The notes: a model not told the origin generated them from the letters alone. A stretch of DNA of 36,844 nt from Pseudomonadota bacterium (GCA_963205125.1 CAUJJO010000265.1:1-36844); one strand, 5' to 3'. Numbered from the stretch's first letter, positions 8,684-16,984 are shown. Translations and numbers: made by a program.

Positions 8684-8724
8684 TTTGGTACCGCAATACC
8701 CGAATTGGCTTTGATCTGGTGCAA
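8684..8724 (-). promoter_or_regulatory. candidate anaerobic promoter of the aryl-CoA operon
   Basis: Read on the minus strand, TTGCA-CCAG-ATCAA (8724-8711) matches 8 of 10 bases of the FNR/CRP consensus TTGAT-N4-ATCAA. After 20 bp comes TACCAAA (8690-8684), placed where a -10 element would sit for an activator bound at about -41. The transcript would begin near 8676, giving a leader of about 65 nt before the GTG at 8611. The same two elements with almost the same spacing stand before padB. The -10 match is weak on its own; the shared arrangement is the main support. Confidence 0.45.
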
Positions 8725-8843
8725 TGCGCGGCGTCGGGCGGGCCACGATGGGCGATCCGCCACCCCTGATGCACCCTGCTCCGCCCCTTCCCCCTTCCCC
8801 CTCCCGCCTTCCGATCGACGCGCTCCCTCCATACTCGCCGGTG

Positions 8844-9776
8844 ATGCCCGACGCCCCTGCCATCGCCTCGCCCGCCGCCACGGGCGCGCCTGCCTCCTCC
8901 CGCCGCCGTGTGGCGCTCGTGCTGCTGTGGCTGCTGCCGGCGATCTGGTCGTCGAACTACCTGATCGCGCGCGTGGCCGGGCCGCATGTGCCGCCGCACG
9001 TGCTGGCCTTCGGGCGCTGGGGGATCGTGTTCGCGCTGCTGCTGGCCTTCAACGCGCGCTCGGTCGCGGCCCATCCCGGGCGGCTGCTGGCCGAGTGGCG
9101 GCAGTCGCTGGTGCTGGGGGCGCTGGGGATGTGGATCTGCGGCGCCTGGGTCTACCTGGCCGGGCATACGACCTCGACGACCAACCTCGGCCTGATCTAC
9201 GCGGCGGCGCCGGTGGGCATCGCCATCGCCGGGCAGCGACTGCTCGGCGAGCGCCTGGGCGGCGCGCAGCGCGCGGCGATGCTGCTGTCGCTGGCCGGCG
9301 TGCTCTACGTCGTGCTCAGAGGCGATCCGGCCTCGCTGCTGTCGGTGCGCTTCGTGGTGGGCGACCTCTGGGTGCTGGCGGCGACGCTGTCGTGGATCGG
9401 CTACTCGGTGCTGCAGCAGTACTGGAAGACGCGGCTCTCGCCGACCGAGCGCCTTTGCTCGATGGCCGCCGGGGGTCTGGTGGTGATGCTGCCCTTCGTG
9501 GCCTGGGAGCTGGCGACACTTGCCGCGCCGCTGGATGCGCGGGCCTGGCAGCTGATCGTGCTGGCCGCGCTGCTGCCGGGGCTGCTGTCCTACCTCTGCT
9601 ACGACTTCCTGCAGCGCGAACTCGGCGTGGCGCGCGCCGGGCTCGTGATCTACCTCGCGCCGATCTACGCCGCGGGCCTGGCCTGGCTGCTGCTGGGCGA
9701 GGCGCCGCAGGCCTATCACGGCATCGGCGCGCTGCTGATCCTGCCAAGCATCCACTTCGCGACGCGGCGCGCCTGA
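8844..9776 (+). CDS. EamA/DMT-family membrane transporter
   Basis: A 310-residue membrane protein with about ten hydrophobic segments in two EamA repeats, each near 140 residues. WSSNYLIAR in the first helix and the repeat ending in YLAPIYAAGLAW are typical of drug/metabolite exporters. ATG at 8844 gives the usual family length. In-frame ATGs at 8748 and 8769 would add a proline-rich tail and would place the gene over the operator region of the divergent operon. There is no strong ribosome site. It sits between the outward-reading aryl-CoA operon and the pad operon and may export an aromatic or pathway-related compound, but substrate prediction within this family is unreliable. Confidence 0.82.
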   Translation: MPDAPAIASPAATGAPASSRRRVALVLLWLLPAIWSSNYLIARVAGPHVPPHVLAFGRWGIVFALLLAFNARSVAAHPGRLLAEWRQSLVLGALGMWICGAWVYLAGHTTSTTNLGLIYAAAPVGIAIAGQRLLGERLGGAQRAAMLLSLAGVLYVVLRGDPASLLSVRFVVGDLWVLAATLSWIGYSVLQQYWKTRLSPTERLCSMAAGGLVVMLPFVAWELATLAAPLDARAWQLIVLAALLPGLLSYLCYDFLQRELGVARAGLVIYLAPIYAAGLAWLLLGEAPQAYHGIGALLILPSIHFATRRA

Positions 9777-9836
9777 TCGCCTGCGCTCCGCGCGATCGGC
9801 CAAACCTAGGGCTTACCCTTATGCAAGACTTCCCGT

Positions 9837-9876
9837 TTGCTGCAGGTCAAGCGATAACCTGCATTCGGGTACCAAA
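9837..9876 (+). promoter_or_regulatory. padB promoter: candidate anaerobic promoter of the pad operon
   Basis: TTGCT-GCAG-GTCAA (9837-9850) matches 8 of 10 bases of the FNR/CRP consensus. After 19 bp comes TACCAAA (9870-9876), the same element found before the divergent operon. If the box is centred at about -41, transcription starts near 9885, about 90 nt before padB. ATTCGGGTA and GGTACCAAA are present in both promoter regions. This fits oxygen-controlled co-expression, but no regulator gene lies nearby and the start site is inferred. Confidence 0.45.
9841..9863. promoter_or_regulatory. perfect inverted repeat, candidate operator before padB
   Basis: TGCAGGT (9841-9847) and ACCTGCA (9857-9863) form a perfect 7-bp inverted repeat with a 9-bp centre. 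It overlaps the FNR-like box and lies just before the TACCAAA element, a position suited to a repressor or substrate-responsive regulator. TGCA-containing sites are used by BzdR-type regulators of anaerobic benzoate genes, but I cannot assign the binding protein. Confidence 0.45.
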
Positions 9877-9924
9877 GTTCCAGTATTGCCTCGCGTGAAC
9901 CGTCGCAGGACGATCGCCCGATCC

Positions 9925-9980
9925 ATGTCTTTCGAGGATTCGACACCATGAAGCACACGCAGGAGGCCAAGCGCTCATGA
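9925..9980 (+). other. two nested mini-ORFs coupled into padB
   Basis: ATG at 9925 opens an 8-codon frame (MSFEDSTP). Its TGA overlaps the ATG at 9948 of a 10-codon frame (MKHTQEAKRS), whose TGA in turn overlaps the padB ATG at 9977. GAGG at 9934-9937 could serve the second mini-ORF. AGGAGG at 9961-9966 serves padB itself. This could be a translational-coupling leader or chance; the peptides resemble nothing I know. Confidence 0.3.
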
Positions 9981-12766
9981 ACGCCCCTGATCCGATCGGC
10001 AAGACGACGCGCGCGATCAAGCCGCGCGACCCCGAGGGCGTCAAGCGCGTCCCGACCTACTGCTACCAGTGCGTCGCCGGCCCCGACCTGCTCACCGTCA
10101 AGGTCGAGAACGGCGTCGCCACCGAGGTCGAGCCCAACTTCTGCGCCGCCGCCGTGCACCCCGGCGGCGGCAAGGTCTGCGTCAAGGCCTTCGGCCTCGT
10201 CCAGAAGACCTACAACCCGAACCGGATCCTGACGCCGATGAAGCGCAGCAATCCGAAGAAGGGGCGCGACGAGGACCCGGGCTTCGTGCCGATCGGCTGG
10301 GACGAGGCCTTCGACCTCATCGCCGCGCAGCTCAACCGCCTGCGCGCCGAAGGCCTGACCGACGCCTCGGGCTACCCGCGCCTGGCGGCGAGCTTCGGCG
10401 GCGGCGGCACGCCGCAGTTCTACATGGGCACCTTCCCGGCCTTCCTCGCCGCCTGGGGGCCAGTGGACATGGGCTTCGGCTCGGGCCAGGGCGTCAAGTG
10501 CTACCACTCGGAGCACCTCTACGGCGAGCTCTGGCACCGCGCCTTCATCGTGGCGCCCGACACGCCCAGCTGCAACTACCTGATCTCCTGCGGCAACAAC
10601 ATCGAGGCGGCCGGCGGCGTCGTCGGCATCTGGCGGCATTCGGACGCGCGCATCCGCGGCATGAAGCGCGTGCAGGTCGAGCCGCATCTCTCGGTGACCG
10701 GCGCCTGCTCGGCCCAGTGGGTGCCGATCCGCCCGAAGACCGACCCGGCCTTCCTCTACGCGCTGATCCACGTCATGCTGCACGAGGCGCCGCGCGAGAA
10801 GCTGGACCTGCCGCACCTCGCGCGCCACACCAGTTCGCCCTACCTCGTCGGCGCCAACGGCTACTACCTGCGCGACCGCGCCACGCGCAAGCCGCTGGTG
10901 TGGGACGAGATCAGCCAGCGCGCGGTGCCGCACGACACCCCGGGCATCCGCGAGGCGCTGTCGGCCAGGGTCGAGGTCGATGCCGTCGAGATCGGCGCCG
11001 ACCAGGACGTGATCGGCGACGGCATGCTGGCCGGCGAGACCGCCTTCGACAAGCTGCTCGCGCACATGAAGCCCTACTCGCCCGAGTGGGCGCAGGGCAT
11101 CTGCGACGTACCCGCAGGCGACATGCGCAAGATCGCCAACGAGTACCTGGACCACGCCTGCGTCGGCCAGACCATCGAGATCAACGGCAAGACCATGCCC
11201 TTCCGCCCGGTGGCGGTGACGCTCGGCAAGACCGTCAACAACGGCTGGGGCGGCTACGAGTGCTGCTGGGCGCGCACGCTGCTGGCCACCCTCGTCGGCG
11301 CGCTCGAGGTGCCCGGCGGCACCATCGGCACGACCGTGCGCCTGGTGCGCCCGATGGCCGAGCGCCACGAGAGCGTGAAGCCCGGTCCCGACGGGCTGAT
11401 GGACTACCCGTTCAACCCGACCTCCAAGGAGAAGTGGTCGGCACAGCCCAACATCCGCAACGCCTACAAGACGATGGTGCCGCTGACCGGCAACAACGCC
11501 TGGGCGCAGGCCCTCGGGCCCACGCACTTCTCGTGGATGTTCCTCGACAACACCCCGAAGGGCCTGCCCAAGGTGAATCCGCCGGACGTCTGGTTCGTCT
11601 ACCGCACCAACCCGGCGATCTCGTTCTGGGACACCCAGGGCGTGACCGACAAGATCGCGCGCTTCCCCTTCGTCGTCGCCTTCGCCTACACGCACGACGA
11701 GAGCAACCACTTTGCCGACGTCCTGCTGCCCGACGCGACCGACCTCGAGGGCCTGCAGCTGCTGCGCCTGGCCGCGACCAAGTACCAGGAACAGTTCTGG
11801 GACCACGAGGGCTTCGCACTGCGCCAGCCCGCCATCCAGACACGCGGCGAGGCGCGTGATTTCACCGACATCTGCACCGAGCTGGCCCGCCGCTGCGGCC
11901 TGCTCGAGAAGTACAACGCGGCGATCAACCGCGGCACCTGCGGCGTCAAGCTGAGCGGGGAATGGGGCGACTTTTCGCTCGAACCCACGGTGGCGCACAC
12001 GCGCGAGCAGATCTGGGATGCCGCGTGCAAGGCAGCCACCGCCGAGCTGACCGAAGGCGCCGAGGTGCTGGGCCTCGCGTGGTGGAAGGAGAACGGCTTC
12101 AAGACGCGGCCCTTCCCGCGCGACCAGTGGTACCTCTACCCGACCGTGGTCGAGCGGGGCCTGCGCTTCGAGATGCCCTACCAGGAGCGGCTCAAGCGCG
12201 TGGGTGCCGAACTCGGCCGCCGCCTGCACGAGAACGACATGCACTGGTGGGACAAGCAGCTCGAGGAGTACCAGGCGCTGCCGCCCTGGAAGGACTTCCC
12301 CGGCCTGTGGGAGGCCGCGGTCAGCAAGGCCGGCGGCAATCCGGCCGACTACCCGTTCTGGCTCGTCACCGCGCGCAGCATGCAGTACGCCTGGGGCGGC
12401 AACGTCGCCATGCAGATGATCCGCGAGGTCGCCGGCAACATCGCCGGGCACAACGGTGTCGTCATGAACCCGGCCGCGGCGGAGAAGCTGGGCGTCGACG
12501 AAGGCGACTGGGTCGACATCGCGACGCCGCGGCGCAGCACGCGCGGCCTCGTCGTGCTGCGCCAGGGCATCCGCCCCGACACGCTGCTGCTCGTCGGCCA
12601 GTTCGACCACTGGGCGACCCCGCTGGCCAAGGACTTCGGCGTGCCGAGCCTGAACACCCTGGCCGAGATGTCGCTGGACCTGACGGATGCCACCGGCTCC
12701 GGCGCCGACCTCGTGCGCGTGAAAGTCAGCAAGGCCCCGGCGGGCCGACGGAGGGTGCCGGCATGA
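9977..12766 (+). CDS. padB: phenylacetyl-CoA:acceptor oxidoreductase, molybdopterin catalytic subunit
   Basis: A 929-residue member of the DMSO-reductase molybdopterin family. The N-terminal cluster region has C29, C32, C56 and C68. Molybdopterin domains follow, including FGSGQGVKCYHSEH and the later YTHDESNHFADVLLPD segment, then a C-terminal MGD-binding domain (about 790-920, NPAAAEKLGVDEGDWV). There is no twin-arginine signal, so the enzyme should face the cytoplasm. The Thauera/Aromatoleum Pad enzyme oxidises phenylacetyl-CoA by four electrons to phenylglyoxylate, using quinone as acceptor. The assignment rests on recognisable similarity, on the following four-cluster ferredoxin and membrane-anchor genes, and on the adjacent phenylacetate-CoA ligase. 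AGGAGG stands 10 bp before the ATG. Resorcinol hydroxylase or another aromatic-type molybdoenzyme is an alternative. Confidence 0.75.
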   Translation: MNAPDPIGKTTRAIKPRDPEGVKRVPTYCYQCVAGPDLLTVKVENGVATEVEPNFCAAAVHPGGGKVCVKAFGLVQKTYNPNRILTPMKRSNPKKGRDEDPGFVPIGWDEAFDLIAAQLNRLRAEGLTDASGYPRLAASFGGGGTPQFYMGTFPAFLAAWGPVDMGFGSGQGVKCYHSEHLYGELWHRAFIVAPDTPSCNYLISCGNNIEAAGGVVGIWRHSDARIRGMKRVQVEPHLSVTGACSAQWVPIRPKTDPAFLYALIHVMLHEAPREKLDLPHLARHTSSPYLVGANGYYLRDRATRKPLVWDEISQRAVPHDTPGIREALSARVEVDAVEIGADQDVIGDGMLAGETAFDKLLAHMKPYSPEWAQGICDVPAGDMRKIANEYLDHACVGQTIEINGKTMPFRPVAVTLGKTVNNGWGGYECCWARTLLATLVGALEVPGGTIGTTVRLVRPMAERHESVKPGPDGLMDYPFNPTSKEKWSAQPNIRNAYKTMVPLTGNNAWAQALGPTHFSWMFLDNTPKGLPKVNPPDVWFVYRTNPAISFWDTQGVTDKIARFPFVVAFAYTHDESNHFADVLLPDATDLEGLQLLRLAATKYQEQFWDHEGFALRQPAIQTRGEARDFTDICTELARRCGLLEKYNAAINRGTCGVKLSGEWGDFSLEPTVAHTREQIWDAACKAATAELTEGAEVLGLAWWKENGFKTRPFPRDQWYLYPTVVERGLRFEMPYQERLKRVGAELGRRLHENDMHWWDKQLEEYQALPPWKDFPGLWEAAVSKAGGNPADYPFWLVTARSMQYAWGGNVAMQMIREVAGNIAGHNGVVMNPAAAEKLGVDEGDWVDIATPRRSTRGLVVLRQGIRPDTLLLVGQFDHWATPLAKDFGVPSLNTLAEMSLDLTDATGSGADLVRVKVSKAPAGRRRVPA

Positions 12767-13449
12767 CGCGCTGGACGATGGTGGCGGACCTGCGCCGTTG
12801 CGTGGGCTGCCAGACCTGCACGGCCTCGTGCAAGCACGCCAACGCCACGCCGCCGGGCGTGCAGTGGCGCCGCGTGCTGGACATGGAGGTCGGCGAATTC
12901 CCGAACGTGCAGCGCGTCTTCGTGCCCACCGGCTGCCAGCACTGCGACGACCCGCCGTGCATGGAGGTCTGCCCGAGCACGGCGACGAAGAAGCGGCCCG
13001 ACGGCATCGTCACGATCGACTACGACCTGTGCATCGGCTGCGCCTACTGCGCGGTGGCCTGCCCCTACCAGGCGCGCTACAAGACCGAGAAGCCGACCTT
13101 CGCCTACGGCAAGATGAGCGAGCACGAGCAGGCGCGCTTCGACGAGGAGCGCATCGGGGTGGCCACCAAGTGCACCTTCTGCGTCGACCGCATCGACTAC
13201 GGCCTCGAGAACGGCCTCACGCCCGGCGTCGACCCGGCGGCTACGCCGGCCTGCGTCAACTCGTGCCTCGCGCAGGCGCTGGCCTTCGGCGACGTCGAGG
13301 ATCCACAGAGCAACGTCTCGCAACTGCTGGCCGAGAACAAGCACTTCCGCATGCACGAGGAGCTCGGCACCAAGCCGAACTTCTACTACCTGTGGGATGC
13401 CAAGGACGCCAAGGACGGCGCGGACGACGACAAGGAGAAGAGCCGATGA
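12763..13449 (+). CDS. padC: phenylacetyl-CoA:acceptor oxidoreductase, Fe-S electron-transfer subunit
   Basis: A 228-residue DmsB/NrfC-type protein with four cysteine groups: CVGCQTCTASC near the start, CQHCDDPPCMEVC, CIGCAYCAVAC and the split CTFC...CVNSC. Together they hold four [4Fe-4S] clusters that carry electrons from the molybdenum subunit to the membrane anchor. It has no signal peptide, in agreement with a cytoplasmic complex. The ATG overlaps the padB stop (ATGA), and its own stop overlaps the next start, so the three subunits are translationally coupled. The lysine- and aspartate-rich C-terminal tail (KDAKDGADDDKEKSR) is unremarkable. The role is firm; the substrate depends on the PadB assignment. 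Confidence 0.83.
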   Translation: MTRWTMVADLRRCVGCQTCTASCKHANATPPGVQWRRVLDMEVGEFPNVQRVFVPTGCQHCDDPPCMEVCPSTATKKRPDGIVTIDYDLCIGCAYCAVACPYQARYKTEKPTFAYGKMSEHEQARFDEERIGVATKCTFCVDRIDYGLENGLTPGVDPAATPACVNSCLAQALAFGDVEDPQSNVSQLLAENKHFRMHEELGTKPNFYYLWDAKDAKDGADDDKEKSR

Positions 13450-14288
13450 GCTACGGTCCCAAGCCCTGGCAGCAGTTGCACTGGGACGAGCGCGCCGCCG
13501 GCAACTTCATGGGCGGCGGCGCGGGCTGCGGCCTGCTGCTGTTCGCGACCTTCGCGGGCGCCGACGGCATGCTGCGCCTGGTGCTCGTCTTCCTGGCACT
13601 CGCGCTGATCGGCACCGGGCTGCTTTGCGTGTGGGCCGAAATCGGGCGTCCGCTGCGCGCGATCAACGTCTTCTTCCACCCGCACACCTCGTGGATGTCG
13701 CGCGAGGCGGCCGTTGCCCCGCTGCTCATGGCCAGCGGCGCGGCCAGCCTGCTGTGGCCGCAGGTGCAGCCGCTGGCCGCCGTCTTCGCCATCGCCTTCC
13801 TCTACTGCCAGGGGCGCATCCTGAAGGCGAGCAAGGGCATCCCGTCCTGGCGCGAGCCGCGCGTCGTGCCGCTCATCATCGCCACCGGGCTTGCAGAAGG
13901 CGCGGGCCTGTACTGGGCGCTTGCGCCCTGGTGGGGGCAGGGGCCGGCCTGGGCCTGGCCGGCGCTGGGCGTGCTGCTGCTGCTGCGCTTCGTCGCCGGC
14001 AACGCCTGGTACGGCAAGCTCGCGGCCTCGCTGCAGAAGCGGCCGGCCTCGCTGCGCGCGGTCGACCGCACCAAGCCTGGCTACGTCGCCGGAAGCCTGC
14101 TGCCGCTGGCGCTGGTGCTGATCGTCTGGCTGGCGCCGCTGCCCGCGGCGGTGAAGCTGCCGCTGCAGGTGCTGACCGGCCTGCTCTCGACCGCGGCGGG
14201 CTCCTTCTTCAAGTTCATGCTCATCACGCGCGCGGCATTCAACCAGGGATTTGCGCTACCGCATCTGCCCGTGCGCGGCGGCAGGTAA
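13446..14288 (+). CDS. padD: phenylacetyl-CoA:acceptor oxidoreductase, membrane anchor subunit
   Basis: A 280-residue integral membrane protein with about eight hydrophobic helices, similar to the DmsC/NrfD class of anchors. After a short soluble N-terminus the first helix begins near residue 22 (FMGGGAGCGLLLF), and helices then follow closely to the end. It should anchor PadBC to the inner face of the membrane and pass electrons to quinone. Membrane attachment is known for the Thauera enzyme. The ATG overlaps the padC stop. The 128 bp that follow, up to the ligase, contain no recognisable terminator, so the ligase gene is probably in the same transcript. Confidence 0.78.
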   Translation: MSYGPKPWQQLHWDERAAGNFMGGGAGCGLLLFATFAGADGMLRLVLVFLALALIGTGLLCVWAEIGRPLRAINVFFHPHTSWMSREAAVAPLLMASGAASLLWPQVQPLAAVFAIAFLYCQGRILKASKGIPSWREPRVVPLIIATGLAEGAGLYWALAPWWGQGPAWAWPALGVLLLLRFVAGNAWYGKLAASLQKRPASLRAVDRTKPGYVAGSLLPLALVLIVWLAPLPAAVKLPLQVLTGLLSTAAGSFFKFMLITRAAFNQGFALPHLPVRGGR

Positions 14289-14416
14289 GTTAACGCCCTC
14301 GCCGTCACCGTCGCCCGCCTCGGCTCCACGAGACCCGCCCCGGGGCGACGGTCGCGGCCGATCTGCCGCTCCCCACGAATCCACCTCCACGCCGCCCCAC
14401 GACCCGAGGACGCCCC

Positions 14417-15754
14417 ATGGCCGAGACCGTCGCCCAGAACCAGAAGCCCTCCGATTACCTGCACGCCGACATCGAGACGATGCCGCGCGAGAAGCTCGAG
14501 CAACTGCAGCTGCAGCGCCTGCGCGAGTCCGTCCGCAACGCCTGGGAGAACGTGCCCTGGCACAAGCCGCGCCTGCAGGCCACGGGCCTGAAGAGCGCCG
14601 ACGACATCGGCTCGCTCGACGACCTGCAGAAGCTGCCCTTCACGGTCAAGACCGACCTGCGCGACAACTACCCCTTCGGCCTCTTCGCGCGTCCGCGCAC
14701 CCAGCTTGCGCGCATCCATGCCTCCTCGGGCACCACGGGCAAGGCCACCGTCGTCGGCTACACGGCGCAGGACCTCTCCAACTGGGCCGACCTGGTGGCG
14801 CGGTCGCTCTTCGCGGCTGGCGCGCGGCCGGGCGACATCGTCCACAACGCCTACGGCTACGGCCTCTTCACCGGGGGCCTGGGCGCGCACGACGGCGCGA
14901 CACGCCTGGGCGCCACGGTGGTGCCGGTGTCCGGCGGCGGCACCGAGCGCCAGGTCACGCTGATGGCCGACTTCCGCCCGCGCGTGCTGTGCTCGACGCC
15001 GTCCTACGCGCTGGCCATCGCCGAGGTCGCCGAGCAGCAGGGCGTGGACCTGCGCCAGTGCGGCCTGGGCGTGGGCGTCTTCGGCGCCGAACCCTGGAGC
15101 GAAGCCATGCGTTCGGAGATCGAGGCACGCATCGGGCTGAAGGCGCGCGACATCTACGGCCTCTCCGAGATCATGGGCCCGGGTGTGGCCTGCGAGTGCG
15201 AGCACCGCAGCGGCCTGCACGGCTGGGAGGACCATTTCATCTTCGAGACGATCGACCCGGACACCGGCAAGCGCGTTCCCGAAGGCGAGCCCGGCGAGCT
15301 CGTCATCACCACGCTGACCAAGCAGGCGCTGCCGATGCTGCGCTACCGCACGCGCGACATCACGCGGCTGGCGCGCGAGACCTGCGCTTGCGGGCGCACG
15401 CACGTGCGCATCCTGCGCGTGACCGGCCGCAACGACGACATGCTGATCATCCGCGGCGTCAACGTCTATCCCTCGCAGCTGGAGGCGGTGCTGGTCGGCC
15501 GCCCGGGAATCTCGCCGCACTACCAGCTCGTGCTGATGCGCGAAGGCGTGCTCGACACGGTGCGCATGGAGATCGAGGCGCTGCCCACGGTGCCGACCGA
15601 GCAGTACCCGCTGCTGGCCGCCGACGCCGCGCACCACATCAAGGCCATCGTCGGCATCTCGGCCCACGTCGACGTGCTGGCGCCCGGCGCGATCCCGCGC
15701 TCGCAGGGCAAGGCGGTGCGCGTGCGCGACCTGCGCAACCTGCCCAAGCCCTGA
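14417..15754 (+). CDS. padJ: phenylacetate-CoA ligase
   Basis: A 445-residue PaaK-family AMP-forming ligase of normal length. The P-loop reads SSGTTGKATVVGYT (about residues 107-120). YGLSEIMGPG is the adenylate-binding motif, and the C-terminal domain contains RTRDITR followed by a Cys-rich CACGRTH turn and VTGRNDDMLIIRGVNVYPSQ. It converts phenylacetate, ATP and CoA to phenylacetyl-CoA, the substrate of the PadBCD complex encoded just upstream. GAGG stands 7 bp before the ATG. PaaK, the aerobic counterpart, has the same fold, so the anaerobic label padJ rests on position alone; no other paa genes are present. Confidence 0.85.
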   Translation: MAETVAQNQKPSDYLHADIETMPREKLEQLQLQRLRESVRNAWENVPWHKPRLQATGLKSADDIGSLDDLQKLPFTVKTDLRDNYPFGLFARPRTQLARIHASSGTTGKATVVGYTAQDLSNWADLVARSLFAAGARPGDIVHNAYGYGLFTGGLGAHDGATRLGATVVPVSGGGTERQVTLMADFRPRVLCSTPSYALAIAEVAEQQGVDLRQCGLGVGVFGAEPWSEAMRSEIEARIGLKARDIYGLSEIMGPGVACECEHRSGLHGWEDHFIFETIDPDTGKRVPEGEPGELVITTLTKQALPMLRYRTRDITRLARETCACGRTHVRILRVTGRNDDMLIIRGVNVYPSQLEAVLVGRPGISPHYQLVLMREGVLDTVRMEIEALPTVPTEQYPLLAADAAHHIKAIVGISAHVDVLAPGAIPRSQGKAVRVRDLRNLPKP

Positions 15755-15800
15755 GAGGCGCCGCCGCGCCGGGCCCCGCCCCGGCGCGATCATCGAATTC

Positions 15801-15839
15801 GCCGATGGGACCGAACGAACTTTTGCGGTTTCCATCGGC
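15801..15839 (+). terminator. hairpin after the phenylacetate-CoA ligase gene
   Basis: GCCGATGG (15801-15808) pairs perfectly with CCATCGGC (15832-15839), and an inner ACCG/CGGT pair (15810-15813, 15826-15829) lengthens the stem. It starts 46 bp after the ligase stop. There is no T-run, so it may be a Rho-assisted end of the pad transcript or an operator for the transporter gene that starts at 15891. Confidence 0.4.
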
Positions 15840-15890
15840 CTGCCGCTTCAATAGGATCGCTGCATTCCCCGGGCGAATGCAGGAGGCGGC

Positions 15891-16983
15891 ATGCACCAGC
15901 AGCAGGCAGACAGGCTCCCGAAGTCGGCGCGGCGCCGCCGCGCGCTGATCGCCGCCACCGCGGCCACCGCGGCCACCCTCACCCTGCCCTGGCTGGCGGC
16001 ACGCGCCCAGGGCAAGCAGGTGGTGGTGCGCACGGGCGGCGGCGGCTACGACGAGGCCAAGCGCGCCTCGGTCTACGAGCCCTTCACCAAGGAGACCGGC
16101 ATCGAGATCGTGCTGGTCGCTGCCAATCAGACAAAGATGCTGGCGCTGGCGCGCTCGGGCGCCTCCGACATCGACGTCTACGACACCAACGACGAGACGC
16201 TGCTGCAGCTCGAGCGCGCGGGGGGCCCTGGCGCCCATCGCCTACGCGTCCTTGCGCTACACCGACCCGAACGATCTCGACGCGGTGCTGCGCAAGCCCG
16301 CCTTCGTCGGCCACTCCTATTTCGCCACGCTGCTGGGCTACAACACGAAGCACTTCGCGCCGGGCAGCGAACCCAAGTCCTGGGCCGAGTTCTGGGACCT
16401 CAAGCGCTTTCCCGGCCCGCGCGCCCTGCCCAACCCGGCGCTGGGCGAGCCGACGCTCGAGTTCGCGCTGCTCGCCGACGGCGTGCCGATGGACAAGCTC
16501 TACCCGCTGGACGTCGAGCGCGCGCTGAAGAAGCTGGCCGAGATCCGCGGCTCCGTCGTCAAGTTCTGGGAAGCCGGCGCGATGTCGGTGCAGTTGCTCG
16601 TCGACGCCGAGGCGACGCTGGTCGGCCTGTGGAACACCCGGCTCTACGAGGCGCGCGGCAAGGGCGCGCCGGTCGAGGCGCAGTGGAACCAGAACCAGGC
16701 CGCGCTCGTGGCCTTCGGCATCAACGCCAAGGCACGCAATCCGGAGTCCGCACGCGTCTTCGTCGACTACTGCCTGAGCGCGCCGACGCAGACCCGCTGG
16801 ATGCAGGCGGTGACGGCGATGCCGGCCAACCGCAAGGCGCAGGCCGCGGCCTCGCCCTCGCTGCGCGACCCGGCCAGCGGCAAGCTGTGGGTGAACTCGC
16901 ACGGCTTCATGCGCGATTACGTCTGGTGGGCCGACAACCGGCAGCGCGTGGCCGACCGCTGGCAGCGCTGGGTCATGGGTTGA
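15891..16983 (+). pseudogene. polyamine/opine-type ABC substrate-binding protein, frameshifted
   Basis: The frame opens at 15891 behind AGGAGG with an arginine-rich signal peptide (RRRR near residue 15, likely cleavage after ARA). It encodes a PotD-like extracellular binding protein up to LLQLERAG. It then leaves frame in a run of six G at 16220-16225; the intact paralogue at 22656 reads LLEDAGALAPI at this point. Removing one G restores ALAPIAYASLRYTD and a continuous product of about 363 residues ending at 16983. Either the gene is inactivated, it varies in phase through the G run, or the base is a sequencing error. The ATPase and two permease genes follow directly and are intact. Confidence 0.85.
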
Positions 16984-16984
16984 G

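Noticed and set aside
8666..8881. Short minus-strand frame upstream of the NfnAB fusion gene.
   Set aside because: It is glycine-rich, lies across the promoter region and resembles no family.
4808..9898. A plus-strand open frame of 1696 codons across the aryl-CoA operon.
   Set aside because: It is antisense to well-supported genes, consists of low-complexity Ala/Arg/Gly/His/Asp-rich sequence and matches no family; long open antisense frames are expected in GC-rich coding DNA.
9806..12610. A minus-strand open frame of 934 codons opposite padB.
   Set aside because: Low-complexity composition, no ribosome site and no domains; padB on the other strand has full molybdoenzyme features.
15810..15830. 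A third copy of the GGTACCAAA promoter element before the transporter operon (GGGACCGAACGAAC).
   Set aside because: The match needs several mismatches or a gap and lacks an FNR-like box at the right distance; the hairpin explains the sequence better.
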